9,853 bases of DNA from Rickettsia typhi (GCA_945861605.1 CAMAVG010000031.1:1-9853); one strand, 5' to 3'; shown: positions 1-6,486, numbered from the stretch's first letter. Numbers and translations are program-made. Notes: generated by a model not told the origin, from the sequence alone.

Positions 1-61
1 TCAACCGAACGACCAACGAAGTGCAGCGAAAATTAAACTAAAATTTAACAAAATTATTTTC

Positions 62-234
62 AAATCCAAGTCCTTCAAAGTAAAATTGCAGAGCAAGTCA
101 TTTTAAATTCGCTGGCTTTGATGCCTTTCCAGTCGTAAAATTGTACCCATAATTCTTTTGCATTTATACCTCTGAACTCCAGTATTTATGCCATTCTTAC
201 AGAAATCACCACCACCACATTTCTGACAAATCAT
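62..234 (-). pseudogene. Degenerate N-terminus of an IS1-like transposase (InsA-type zinc finger)
   Basis: Read on the minus strand from an ATG at 234, the translation starts MICQKCGGGDFCKNG and continues GVQRYKCK. This is the Cys-pair zinc-finger start typical of IS1-family and related transposases. The frame then closes at a TAA at 103-105. Two bases further along the protein resumes in another frame as NYGYNFTTGKASKPANLK, then a TGA, then LALQFYFEGLGF, which is the usual continuation of these transposases. The remnant therefore has an out-of-frame 2-base change near 155-160, a likely Cys-to-Tyr change in the second Cys pair, and a nonsense TGA where Arg is usual. Past GLGF, towards position 1, similarity is lost apart from a weak echo of an RS(I/V) motif at the window edge. 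Family assignment is by recognition, not by search. The element is certainly inactive. Confidence 0.75.
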
Positions 235-236
235 AT

Positions 237-288
237 ATAGAAATATCTGTCTCTAACATACAAAATATTAATATCAAGATATTTCTAT
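237..288. repeat. 12-bp perfect inverted repeat
   Basis: The sequence ATAGAAATATCT at 237-248 is repeated in perfect inverted orientation as AGATATTTCTAT at 277-288, with a 28-base AT-rich spacer. It lies just upstream of the transposase remnant start. It could be an operator, a weak hairpin, or debris from an IS end. It does not look like a typical IS1-type terminal repeat. Confidence 0.5.
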
Positions 289-314
289 TTTGTGGTAACA
301 ATGCCAAAAATAAA

Positions 315-554
315 TTGCATCAAGCATTATGCGATAGACGACAGTCCATTGCCCATGCCGATCTCAATCATCGCTTTAATCAGTCAAAATTGATGTTATT
401 TAATGATAATGGCAACAAAATTCCTGCATTTTTTCGCGTAGATCAAGTCATTGATGCCAACGATGTAAGGCTTCTAAAGCAAATGTGCGAATTGTTAATC
501 GAAAAAGGTGATGGAAAATGCAAATTGTTGGTAAACAACCATATCAAGCAATAG
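315..554 (+). CDS. Partial gene with HEPN-like RxxxxH motif
   Basis: The frame is open from 153 to 554 without an ATG, and TTG at 315 is the only plausible start in the conserved-looking part, giving 79 residues. The start of that part reads CDRRQSIAHADLN. It contains R-QSIA-H, matching the RxxxxH signature of HEPN ribonuclease and abortive-infection proteins, where the motif lies in the last helical segment. The rest is hydrophilic and probably helical (VIDANDVRLLKQMCELLIEK). A HEPN domain usually has about 100 residues or more before or around this motif, so this looks like a C-terminal fragment whose start was lost, perhaps through the neighbouring insertion. The family is an inference from one motif. 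It could instead be an unrelated short gene. Confidence 0.35.
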   Translation: MHQALCDRRQSIAHADLNHRFNQSKLMLFNDNGNKIPAFFRVDQVIDANDVRLLKQMCELLIEKGDGKCKLLVNNHIKQ

Positions 555-562
555 AAATCTTC

Positions 563-591
563 TTGACAAACCAAAAAACGATTGAAAATAT
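563..591 (+). promoter_or_regulatory. Possible lysC promoter
   Basis: A perfect TTGACA (in context CTTGACA) is at 563-568. At 17-bp spacing the -10 position is AAATAT (586-591), matching TATAAT at only three of six positions. It lies just upstream of the lysC ATG at 615. The -35 box is convincing, the -10 box is weak. Confidence 0.35.
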
Positions 592-614
592 CAAGGAAAA
601 CTAGTGTTTGGAAT

Positions 615-1862
615 ATGTACATTGTGCAAAAATTTGGCGGAACTTCAATGGGTTCGATTGAAAGAATCACGAATGTTGCACGAAAGGTTATCCAAGAAAT
701 TTCAAACGGGAACAAGGTTGTTGTTGTTGCATCGGCGATGTCCGGCGAAACAAATCGCCTTGTTGGACTTTTCAACGAAGCCCTTGGCGATTCTACTCAA
801 ACACGCGAAACAATGGCAGAATATGATTCAATCGTTTCAACTGGCGAACAAGTTTCGTGTGCACTTCTTGCCGTTATTTTGAACAAAATGGGGTATGAAT
901 CCCGCTCAATGACGGGCTGGCAACTGGGTTTTGAAACATCCCCACACCACGGAAGTGCAATTATTGAGACCATCCAAACGGGGAAATTAATCGAGCTTCT
1001 AGAAGGCGGAATTATTCCAATCGTAACGGGGTTTCAAGGGTTTTCAAACGAAACAGGAAGGCAAACAACAATTGGTCGTGGTGGTTCGGATACCTCCGCG
1101 ATTGCAATCGCAGCGGCACTAAAAGCAAAAAGATGCGATATCTACACCGATGTTGACGGCGTTTATACTTCCGACCCTCGAATCGTCACAAATGCACGAA
1201 AACTCAACTTTGTTGGACACGAAGAAATGCTCGAAATGGCGTCATCTGGGGCAAAAGTCTTGGAGCCACGCTCGGTTATGATTGGAATGTCGCACAATGT
1301 GGATATTCAAGTTCTGTCTTCTTTTGCACAAAACCCAAACAACGAAATTATTGGAACAATTTTAACTAATGACGAAACCATGATGGAAAAAAGACTCGTA
1401 ACCAGCGTTACTTCAAACAAAAACGATGTGGAAATTAAGGTCAAAGGAATGCCAAATGCTGTTGATACCGCTGCAAAACTGTTCAAAGTCCTCTCTGACG
1501 CTCAAATCACCGTGGATATGATCATCAACGAACCCCGCATTGAGGATTTAACAAACATTGCATTTACAATCAACGCAACGGATCTCAACCAAACGAAAAC
1601 CCTGCTCGAAGCTAATAAATCCGTGCTGGAATATAAGGAATATCAAGTTCGTGAGGACATCGCCAAAGTCTCCGTCATTGGAATTGGCATGAAGGTGAAC
1701 TCGGGAATTGCATACCAAATGTTCGCCGAACTTGCGAAAAATAATATAAAACCGCTTGCGATTTCAACCTCGGAAATCAAGGTTTCCGTTCTGATTGAGC
1801 AAAAATACGAAGAACTTGCGGTGCGTTCACTTCACGATGTTTTCGAACTTGGAAAGAACTAA
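615..1862 (+). CDS. lysC: Aspartate kinase
   Basis: Aspartate kinase phosphorylates L-aspartate with ATP, the first step towards lysine (and diaminopimelate for peptidoglycan), threonine and methionine. The 415-residue protein starts with the family hallmark VQKFGGTSMG (KFGGTS at 6-11). It has TGEQVS at about 76-81, IGRGGSDT at 153-160 and TDVDGVYTSDPR from 178, all part of the amino acid kinase fold. Two C-terminal ACT domains follow, the second with IGIGMKVNSG and ISTSEIKVSVLI, which usually bind lysine or threonine for feedback inhibition. The length is normal for the monofunctional enzyme. I chose ATG 615 because the family begins with a few residues before KFGGTS. A TTG at 582 would add 11 unlike residues. 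No good ribosome binding site is close: AAGG at 593-596 is too far. The stop overlaps the convergent gshA stop. Confidence 0.96.
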   Translation: MYIVQKFGGTSMGSIERITNVARKVIQEISNGNKVVVVASAMSGETNRLVGLFNEALGDSTQTRETMAEYDSIVSTGEQVSCALLAVILNKMGYESRSMTGWQLGFETSPHHGSAIIETIQTGKLIELLEGGIIPIVTGFQGFSNETGRQTTIGRGGSDTSAIAIAAALKAKRCDIYTDVDGVYTSDPRIVTNARKLNFVGHEEMLEMASSGAKVLEPRSVMIGMSHNVDIQVLSSFAQNPNNEIIGTILTNDETMMEKRLVTSVTSNKNDVEIKVKGMPNAVDTAAKLFKVLSDAQITVDMIINEPRIEDLTNIAFTINATDLNQTKTLLEANKSVLEYKEYQVREDIAKVSVIGIGMKVNSGIAYQMFAELAKNNIKPLAISTSEIKVSVLIEQKYEELAVRSLHDVFELGKN

Positions 1863-3031
1863 AAACTTTCCATCGTGACTGCAATCGAAGAAAGCTTCGC
1901 GATTAAATTCAAAACTGATGGCTCGTGTGCGATTTCCTGCTCAAGTTTGGCGAATTCCGCACCCTTGGAATTGAGGTTGTCCATTGCGGTTTTTTCCTTG
2001 TGAATTCGGTAGAATCCGCCGAAAATCTCTCCGAAAGATGAGTATGTCGTGCATTCGGCAGTTGATCCATTTTGGGAAATCATCGTTGGAACGCCTTCTT
2101 GCAAAAGGAATTGCGTGTTTGGAGTTTTCGATTTGTTATACAAAATTTTCTTGCGAAATGTTCGATTCGGGTTGAGTAAATCCTGTGCGTCGCTCACTTT
2201 TTCAACACCAAGACCATAAGTTCCCGATTCCGACTTCAGGAATATCGCCGGTTGTGAGGAAATTTTGTATTCCTTGTATTTCACCTTGATTTTCTTGAAT
2301 AAATCGGAGGCGGAATCCGCGAGTTTTATCAGTTCGTTTTTGTTGCTGAAATCAAGACATTCAGCCGTTGAAAATTCAGCGTTTATGAGCCATGGGTCGA
2401 AGTTGATCGCCGTGGAAAGTTGTGTTGCAACGGCTTGATACGCGACAAAATGCGACGATTTTTTGCGATTATTCCACCCCATTTTCGCCGATGGCATAAC
2501 GAAAACGCCGGCGTCCTCCATTGCAATTAACGCTTGGAGTTTTTCATTTTCGGGCGTTGTTCCGCTGAGGTCATTGTTGAGGATTATGGCATCGGGTTTT
2601 GGAGTTTTCGCAGTTGCAAGCTTGCCTTCAAGAACAATTGCTTCGCCAATTTTGAACTCAATTCCATCAATTTCAGCAATATGTCCTTCCAAAGATAGCG
2701 TTGCGATTTCGCATTTTCCGCCCGCGTTTGTGATTGCATCGTGCAGAATTCGAACATTTTGCAAATATCCACTGTTGCGGGTGTGGTCTTCGCAAAGTAA
2801 AATCACATTTTTGATGTCATTTTTTGCAAAGTTTATTTTTAATTTCTCGGCGAAAAGTTTGTGTGCATCGCTTCCAATGTTGTTAAATCCGGCCGGAAAA
2901 ATGTTGTTATCAACAGGTGATGATTTAAAAGTCGCTTGACGAATGTCAATTGAGTTGTAAATCAAAAATTCCGGCAATTTGAAGTTGGAGTTAATGTATG
3001 AATAGCAATCACTAAGGATTTGGCTGTTCAT
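1859..3031 (-). CDS. gshA: Glutamate-cysteine ligase, Acidithiobacillus/proteobacterial type
   Basis: This enzyme joins L-glutamate and L-cysteine with ATP to gamma-glutamylcysteine, the committed step of glutathione synthesis in the cytoplasm. The 390-residue protein resembles the GshA family PF08886 (TIGR02049), which is unrelated in sequence to the E. coli GshA type. Recognisable conserved stretches are EDHTRN (81-86), LNNDLSGTTP (151-160), KMGWNNRKKSSHF (183-195), KSESGTYGLGV (266-276), NRTFRKK (289-295) and LQEGVPT (310-316). The Ser/Gly-rich stretch recalls an ATP-grasp-like nucleotide loop. The ATG at 3031 lies three bases after the ndk stop, with a TTG directly before it as an alternative start, so the two genes form an operon. 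No clear Shine-Dalgarno sequence is seen. Its stop TAG overlaps the lysC stop TAA within CTAA. No glutathione synthetase (gshB) gene is in the window. Confidence 0.9.
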   Translation of the reverse strand: MNSQILSDCYSYINSNFKLPEFLIYNSIDIRQATFKSSPVDNNIFPAGFNNIGSDAHKLFAEKLKINFAKNDIKNVILLCEDHTRNSGYLQNVRILHDAITNAGGKCEIATLSLEGHIAEIDGIEFKIGEAIVLEGKLATAKTPKPDAIILNNDLSGTTPENEKLQALIAMEDAGVFVMPSAKMGWNNRKKSSHFVAYQAVATQLSTAINFDPWLINAEFSTAECLDFSNKNELIKLADSASDLFKKIKVKYKEYKISSQPAIFLKSESGTYGLGVEKVSDAQDLLNPNRTFRKKILYNKSKTPNTQFLLQEGVPTMISQNGSTAECTTYSSFGEIFGGFYRIHKEKTAMDNLNSKGAEFAKLEQEIAHEPSVLNLIAKLSSIAVTMESF

Positions 3032-3034
3032 CAA

Positions 3035-3460
3035 TTAGCCAACAATTTCGCATTCAGAAAAGAAGAATGCAATTTCGATTTTTGCGTTTTCTTCACTGTC
3101 TGAACCGTGGACTGAATTTTCACCGATAGAAAGGGCGAAATCTTTACGAATTGTGCCGTCTGCTGCTTCTTTTGGGTTTGTTGCACCCATGATTTCGCGG
3201 TGTTTTAATACTGCATTTTCGCCTTCAAGAACCTGAACAACAACAGGACCAGCCGTCATTGTTTCGACGAGTTCTCCGAAAAATGGACGAGCCTTGTGCA
3301 CTGAATAAAAGCTTTCAGCTTGTGCTTGTGTTAGTTGAATTCTTTTTTGTGCGACAATTTTCAAGCCTGTTTTTTCAATGTAAGAATTAATGCTTCCTGT
3401 GATATTTCTTTTGGTTGCATCAGGTTTGATGATTGAAAGAGTTCTGATTACTTGTGGCAT
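3035..3460 (-). CDS. ndk: Nucleoside diphosphate kinase
   Basis: Ndk transfers the gamma phosphate of ATP to other NDPs and dNDPs through a phosphohistidine, balancing nucleotide pools. The 141-residue length is standard. The sequence has the N-terminal SIIKPDA with the ATP-contacting Lys12, the HKARPFFGELV segment at 55-65, GATNPKEAADGTIRKDFA from 92, and the active-site motif NSVHGSDS with catalytic His118. All key residues are present, so it should be active. It is the first gene of an operon with gshA. The ATG is preceded by ACGCCAACA with no Shine-Dalgarno sequence, and the leader is short. Confidence 0.98.
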   Translation of the reverse strand: MPQVIRTLSIIKPDATKRNITGSINSYIEKTGLKIVAQKRIQLTQAQAESFYSVHKARPFFGELVETMTAGPVVVQVLEGENAVLKHREIMGATNPKEAADGTIRKDFALSIGENSVHGSDSEENAKIEIAFFFSECEIVG

Positions 3461-3490
3461 TGTTGGCGTGAATTAAATTATAATATGAAT

Positions 3491-3519
3491 ATATATAGCG
3501 TCGTAATTTTATTTGTCAA
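3491..3519 (-). promoter_or_regulatory. ndk-gshA promoter
   Basis: On the minus strand, TTGACA (plus positions 3514-3519, context CTTGACA) is followed after 16 bp by TATATA (3492-3497) or after 17 bp by ATATAT. This is the best-matching sigma-70-type promoter in the window. It gives a leader of roughly 25 bases before the ndk ATG at 3460. Confidence 0.65.
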
Positions 3520-3553
3520 GTGTAATTTATTTTGTAAAAAAGTGGAAAAATTC

Positions 3554-3583
3554 CTTGACATTTGAAAAAGAAAAGTTCTTTGT
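3554..3583 (+). promoter_or_regulatory. Possible promoter of the prolyl isomerase gene
   Basis: CTTGACA is at 3554-3560. The matching -10 position at 17-18 bp (CTTTGT or TTTGTT, about 3578-3584) is poor. If used, it would give a leader of about 95 bases containing the hairpin described separately. Confidence 0.3.
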
Positions 3584-3588
3584 TTGGT

Positions 3589-3680
3589 ACCTCCTTTAAA
3601 AGCTGTTTTTATCAAGGGGTCTCTTCGGGGGCTCCTTGTATTTTACAACTTTTTAAGTTTTTGGTTTTAATTTTTAAGGA
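3589..3680 (+). promoter_or_regulatory. Structured leader with UUCG hairpin and anti-Shine-Dalgarno segment
   Basis: Positions 3614-3623 pair with 3628-3637 to make a 10-bp stem (three G-U pairs) closed by a C(UUCG)G tetraloop. CTCCTT occurs twice, at 3591-3596 and as the 3' arm at 3632-3637, and both copies can pair with AAGGGG at 3614-3619. Both can also pair with the AAGGA Shine-Dalgarno sequence at 3676-3680. For the first copy the pairing extends through AAA/TTT with one bulged base. The T-rich run after the hairpin also resembles a weak terminator. The pairings are seen by eye and regulation is inferred. Confidence 0.4.
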
Positions 3681-3685
3681 AGCAT

Positions 3686-4303
3686 ATGCTAAAAGAAAGG
3701 TTTTTTACATCACACTTAATATCAATTGTATTGATATCCCTTTTCTCAATTTCACTTTTTTCTTTTACATCTATGAAAGCCAGCGTTGATAGCACAAATA
3801 TTCAAGAATACGAAAATGTTGTATACATGAAACTTAAGGACGGTATGGTCGTTATTGAACTTTTTCCGGACAAAGCGCCAAAACACATTGAACAAATTAA
3901 AAGATTAATCCGCCAAGGTTTCTACGATAACCTCGCATTTCACCGCGTAATTGATGGATTCATGGCACAAGGAGGCGACCCAAGAGGAGACGGAACAGGC
4001 GGTTCAGGCAAAAACATTCCTGCCGAATTTTCAAATACTCCACACAAACGCGGAATTCTTTCAATGGCTAGAGCTCAGGACCCTAACTCCGCAGATAGCC
4101 AATTCTTCATCGTGTTAAAAGATTCCCCATTCTTGGATGGTCAATACACGGTTTTTGGTCGCGTAATTTCCGGAATGGAATTCGTTGATAAAATCAAGAA
4201 AGGCTCGCCAATGAAAAACGGCTCGGTTATTAACCCTGATAAAATCATTTCAATGGCAGTAGCAAGCGATGTTGAGGCAATCAAAACCAAGAACAAGAAG
4301 TGA
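3686..4303 (+). CDS. Membrane-anchored or exported cyclophilin-type peptidyl-prolyl cis-trans isomerase
   Basis: It catalyses cis-trans isomerisation of X-Pro bonds and should help fold proteins in the periplasm. Residues 10-28 are a hydrophobic segment after a short positive start (MLKER). This is a signal peptide or a membrane anchor, with SMKAS around 29-33 as a possible cleavage site. The cyclophilin domain follows from about residue 45, with FHRVIDGFMAQGGDPRGDGT (85-104, including catalytic Arg87), the SQFF core at 138-141 and LDGQYTVFGRV (150-160). The Lys-rich tail KTKNKK is polar. The gene has the clearest ribosome binding site of the window, AAGGA at 3676-3680, five bases before the ATG. 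It ends with TGA and abuts the convergent ABC ATPase gene with no gap. PpiA and PpiB cannot be told apart with certainty. Confidence 0.95.
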   Translation: MLKERFFTSHLISIVLISLFSISLFSFTSMKASVDSTNIQEYENVVYMKLKDGMVVIELFPDKAPKHIEQIKRLIRQGFYDNLAFHRVIDGFMAQGGDPRGDGTGGSGKNIPAEFSNTPHKRGILSMARAQDPNSADSQFFIVLKDSPFLDGQYTVFGRVISGMEFVDKIKKGSPMKNGSVINPDKIISMAVASDVEAIKTKNKK

Positions 4304-5041
4304 TTATTTCACTTCAAATTCCTCAATGAATGACTGCTCAACGCTTTGTTTGGCGTGTTTTTGCATAAATTCTTGAGGACTTCCCGCAAATCTCAACTTG
4401 CCTTCCATAATAACCGCAATGTTTTGTGCAAGTTCTTCGACATCTGCCAAAATGTGTGAACTGAAAATTATCGTTTTATTTTGCGAAAACTTCACCAACG
4501 CTTTTTTGAGGTTATGCCGAGCAATAATATCCAGACCACTCGTTGGCTCATCAAGGATAATCACCGATGCTTTCACGAAAAGACACCCCAAAAGCCCGAT
4601 TTTCTGCACCGTCCCTTTTGAACATTCACGAATTTTGAGTTTCAGGAAATCCAAATTCAGCTCCAGATCCTTCGCAAGTTCGTGAATTTTCTCCCGCTCA
4701 AACGGTGTTTCATAAAGCTTTGCGTAAGTTTCAAGGTATTCATACGCCGAAATATTCGCATTTGGGGAAAACCGCTCCGGCATATAGGCAACCTCCTTGC
4801 GGGCTTTGAAATCAATTGCCGATTTTCCGTCGATCAAAATCTCCCCATCATATTCCGGAATCAGCGAAAGAATGCACTTGATTGCCGTCGTTTTGCCGGC
4901 TCCGTTAAGACCAATTATCCCGAAAATTCCCCCATTTGGCACGCACAAATTGATGGCGTCCAGTGCTAATTTTGGTGCAATTTTTTTGGATTTCCCCGCG
5001 AATTTCTTCGTCAATCCCTTAATTTCAATGATGTTTGCCAT
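4304..5041 (-). CDS. ABC transporter ATP-binding protein (ABC-2 / CcmA-like class)
   Basis: This is a cytoplasmic ATPase subunit that would drive a membrane permease. The 245 residues hold all motifs in order: Walker A GLNGAGKTT (44-52), the YMPERFS segment at 86-92 in the Q-loop region, signature CSKGTVQK (140-147, a variant of LSKGMxQK typical of ABC-2 exporters), Walker B VIILDEP (160-166), D-loop SGLD (168-171) and switch His196 in SSHIL. The last 30 residues are charged and not conserved. Such proteins normally sit beside a permease gene, but none lies next to it here, so the substrate is unknown. Upstream is a 111-bp divergent gap with repeated elements. Its stop directly abuts the prolyl isomerase stop. 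Confidence 0.93.
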   Translation of the reverse strand: MANIIEIKGLTKKFAGKSKKIAPKLALDAINLCVPNGGIFGIIGLNGAGKTTAIKCILSLIPEYDGEILIDGKSAIDFKARKEVAYMPERFSPNANISAYEYLETYAKLYETPFEREKIHELAKDLELNLDFLKLKIRECSKGTVQKIGLLGCLFVKASVIILDEPTSGLDIIARHNLKKALVKFSQNKTIIFSSHILADVEELAQNIAVIMEGKLRFAGSPQEFMQKHAKQSVEQSFIEEFEVK

Positions 5042-5051
5042 AATTTTTGCG

Positions 5052-5120
5052 AATTTTCAACAAAATTAATGCACAATTTTCAACTTGCAAGTTTTTTGTT
5101 GACAAACTCCAAAGTTGAAA
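5052..5120. promoter_or_regulatory. Divergent intergenic region with repeats and a palindrome
   Basis: Between the ABC ATPase and the coiled-coil gene, AATTTTCAAC occurs at 5052-5061 and again at 5075-5084. An inverted copy of its core, GTTGAAA, is at 5114-5120. A perfect 12-bp palindrome AACTTGCAAGTT overlaps the second copy at 5082-5093. A TTGACA at 5099-5104 faces the coiled-coil gene without a good -10 box. The arrangement would suit an operator for one or both divergent genes, but the region is AT-rich and chance is possible. Confidence 0.35.
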
Positions 5121-5152
5121 TCCAAAATGTGGGAAAGAGTTTTTTTTGAGAA

Positions 5153-5590
5153 ATGAAAGACATTATTAATGGTGCCTTAGGAATGATATTGGGAACTGCT
5201 GTGTTATTTATCATATCTGTATTGTGGAAGAATAGACGCAATATAATAAAATGGTGTGTAACAAAATGCAAAAACATCAAGGCGAACATTGGTAATTGGC
5301 TTTGTTTTAGAGAGAGGCTAAAAAAGCGATATGAATTAGAAATTAATAAATTAAACATTGCACATCAAATACAAATAGAGGAGTTAGAAGTCGCTCATCA
5401 ATCGGAAATTGAAGAGTGAAAGACAGCACATCGGGATGAAATTAAAAAAATTAAAGATAGAAAGATGGATGAATATTATGGGTCGATTTTACGGAACTTT
5501 AAAGCGACGATACCAGATATGTCAGCGATACAGCAATATAGCAGAAAAATGCAAGAAATAATAGAAACTATCAGATATCCAAGAATATGA
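5153..5590 (+). CDS. Membrane-anchored coiled-coil protein, interrupted by an in-frame TGA
   Basis: The function is not recognised. From ATG 5153 the protein has one N-terminal membrane helix (IINGALGMILGTAVLFII, residues 4-21), a basic juxtamembrane part, and then a coiled coil of 11-residue repeats. The repeats are LKKRYELEINK, LNIAHQIQIEE, LEVAHQSEIEE and [stop]KTAHRDEIKK, with Leu at position 1 and Ile at position 9 in most. The frame meets TGA at 5417-5419, exactly at position 1 of the next repeat. It stays open for 56 more codons and ends at TGA 5588-5590, which overlaps the pyrB ATG (ATGA). The continued repeat and coupling indicate one 145-codon gene with a recent nonsense change (TTA or TGG to TGA), readthrough, or a sequencing error. 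Without readthrough an 88-residue product is made. Its many ATA and AGA codons differ from pyrB. GAG at 5148-5150 is too close to the ATG to be a good ribosome site. Confidence 0.6.
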
Positions 5591-6486
5591 ACCTCCTCAC
5601 ATCCCAACAAATAACGGTTGAAAAAATTGAAACCATTTGCAATTTGGCGTTTGAAATTGAACGCACACCCAAAAACTTCAATTCCCGCCTTGAAGGCAAA
5701 ATTCTTGCAACGCTTTTTTTTGAACCAAGCACACGCACTCGCTTTTCGTTTGAATCGGCAATGCAACGCCTTGGCGGTAAAATTTTGACCCTTGAACAAG
5801 GTGCGTCGTCTTCCGCATCAAAGGGCGAAACTCTTGCCGATACCGCCCGAATTATGAGTGCCTACGCCGATTGCGTCGTAATTCGCCACCCGCAGGTTGG
5901 TTCGGCGGAAGAATTCGCAAAATTTTCGCAAATTCCTGTAATCAATGGCGGCGATGGTTCCAACCAACACCCAACGCAAGCTTTGACCGATATTTTCACG
6001 ATTCTCAAGGAGAAAGGTCGCCTTCATAACCTGAAAATCGCCTTCGTTGGGGATATCAAACACAGCAGGACGGTTTTTGCCCTCGCCCAACTTCTTTCGA
6101 TGCACGAAAACAACGAATTTCACTTCATTGCACACGATTCCTGCCAAATTAGCGATGAAAAGCTCCAAATTCTGCAAAAAACAGGGGCAAAATGCTTCAA
6201 AAGCGATATTTTGGAAGAAATTTTGCCAAATGCCGATGTTCTTTATGTCACACGCACACAAAAGGAAAGGTTTGATAGCGAAAGTGAATACGAAGCGGTG
6301 AAAAATCGGTATATCATAACCAAAAAAATGGTGGAACAATTCACGGATTTGATAATAATGCACCCTCTTCCACGCATCGATGAGATTGCTCGCGAAGTTG
6401 ATGATTTACCGCAGGCGAAGTATTTTGAGCAAGCACGAAATGCGGTTTTTGTTCGAATGGCGATTTTGCTTGATGTGATTGCCTAA
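5587..6486 (+). CDS. pyrB: Aspartate carbamoyltransferase, catalytic chain
   Basis: It condenses carbamoyl phosphate and L-aspartate to N-carbamoyl-aspartate, the second step of pyrimidine synthesis. The 299-residue protein shows FFEPSTRTRFSFESAM with the carbamoyl phosphate loop STRTR at 48-52, ASSSASKGETLADT (73-86, containing the Ser/Lys loop shared between subunits), HPTQALTDI (128-136), GDIKHSRT (155-162) and HPLPRIDEI (259-267, aspartate binding). All catalytic motifs are intact and the length is usual. No pyrI or pyrC is in the window. Its ATG overlaps the terminal TGA of the interrupted coiled-coil frame, suggesting co-transcription and coupling. No Shine-Dalgarno sequence is evident. 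The stop overlaps the convergent comF stop. Confidence 0.97.
   Translation: MNLLTSQQITVEKIETICNLAFEIERTPKNFNSRLEGKILATLFFEPSTRTRFSFESAMQRLGGKILTLEQGASSSASKGETLADTARIMSAYADCVVIRHPQVGSAEEFAKFSQIPVINGGDGSNQHPTQALTDIFTILKEKGRLHNLKIAFVGDIKHSRTVFALAQLLSMHENNEFHFIAHDSCQISDEKLQILQKTGAKCFKSDILEEILPNADVLYVTRTQKERFDSESEYEAVKNRYIITKKMVEQFTDLIIMHPLPRIDEIAREVDDLPQAKYFEQARNAVFVRMAILLDVIA

Noticed and set aside
301..393. 30-residue frame starting at ATG 301
   Set aside because: It overlaps the RxxxxH frame in another phase, is very short and has no ribosome site.
582..614. TTG start extending lysC by 11 residues
   Set aside because: The added residues do not resemble the family, and the ATG at 615 places KFGGTS at the usual distance.
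2463..2939. 158-residue frame on the plus strand inside gshA
   Set aside because: It is antisense to a well-supported gene and shows no domain. It is a composition shadow.
3581..3600. Fragment of the 16S rRNA 3' end (TTTGGTACCTCCTTTAAA)
   Set aside because: Only ACCTCCTTT matches in a row and no upstream rRNA helix sequence is present, so an anti-Shine-Dalgarno mimic or chance is simpler.
3562..3789. 75-residue frame over the isomerase leader and signal peptide
   Set aside because: It starts with TTG, has low-complexity Phe/Lys-rich content, overlaps the isomerase in another frame and shows no family features.
5417..5419. Genome-wide reassignment of TGA to Trp
   Set aside because: TGA ends the prolyl isomerase gene at 4301-4303 and the 68-residue gene at 9603-9605, where reading on makes no sense. 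TGG encodes Trp in conserved places such as the aspartate kinase and GshA.
5818..6363. 181-residue frame on the minus strand inside pyrB
   Set aside because: It is antisense to intact pyrB, rich in Phe, Cys and His as expected of a shadow frame.
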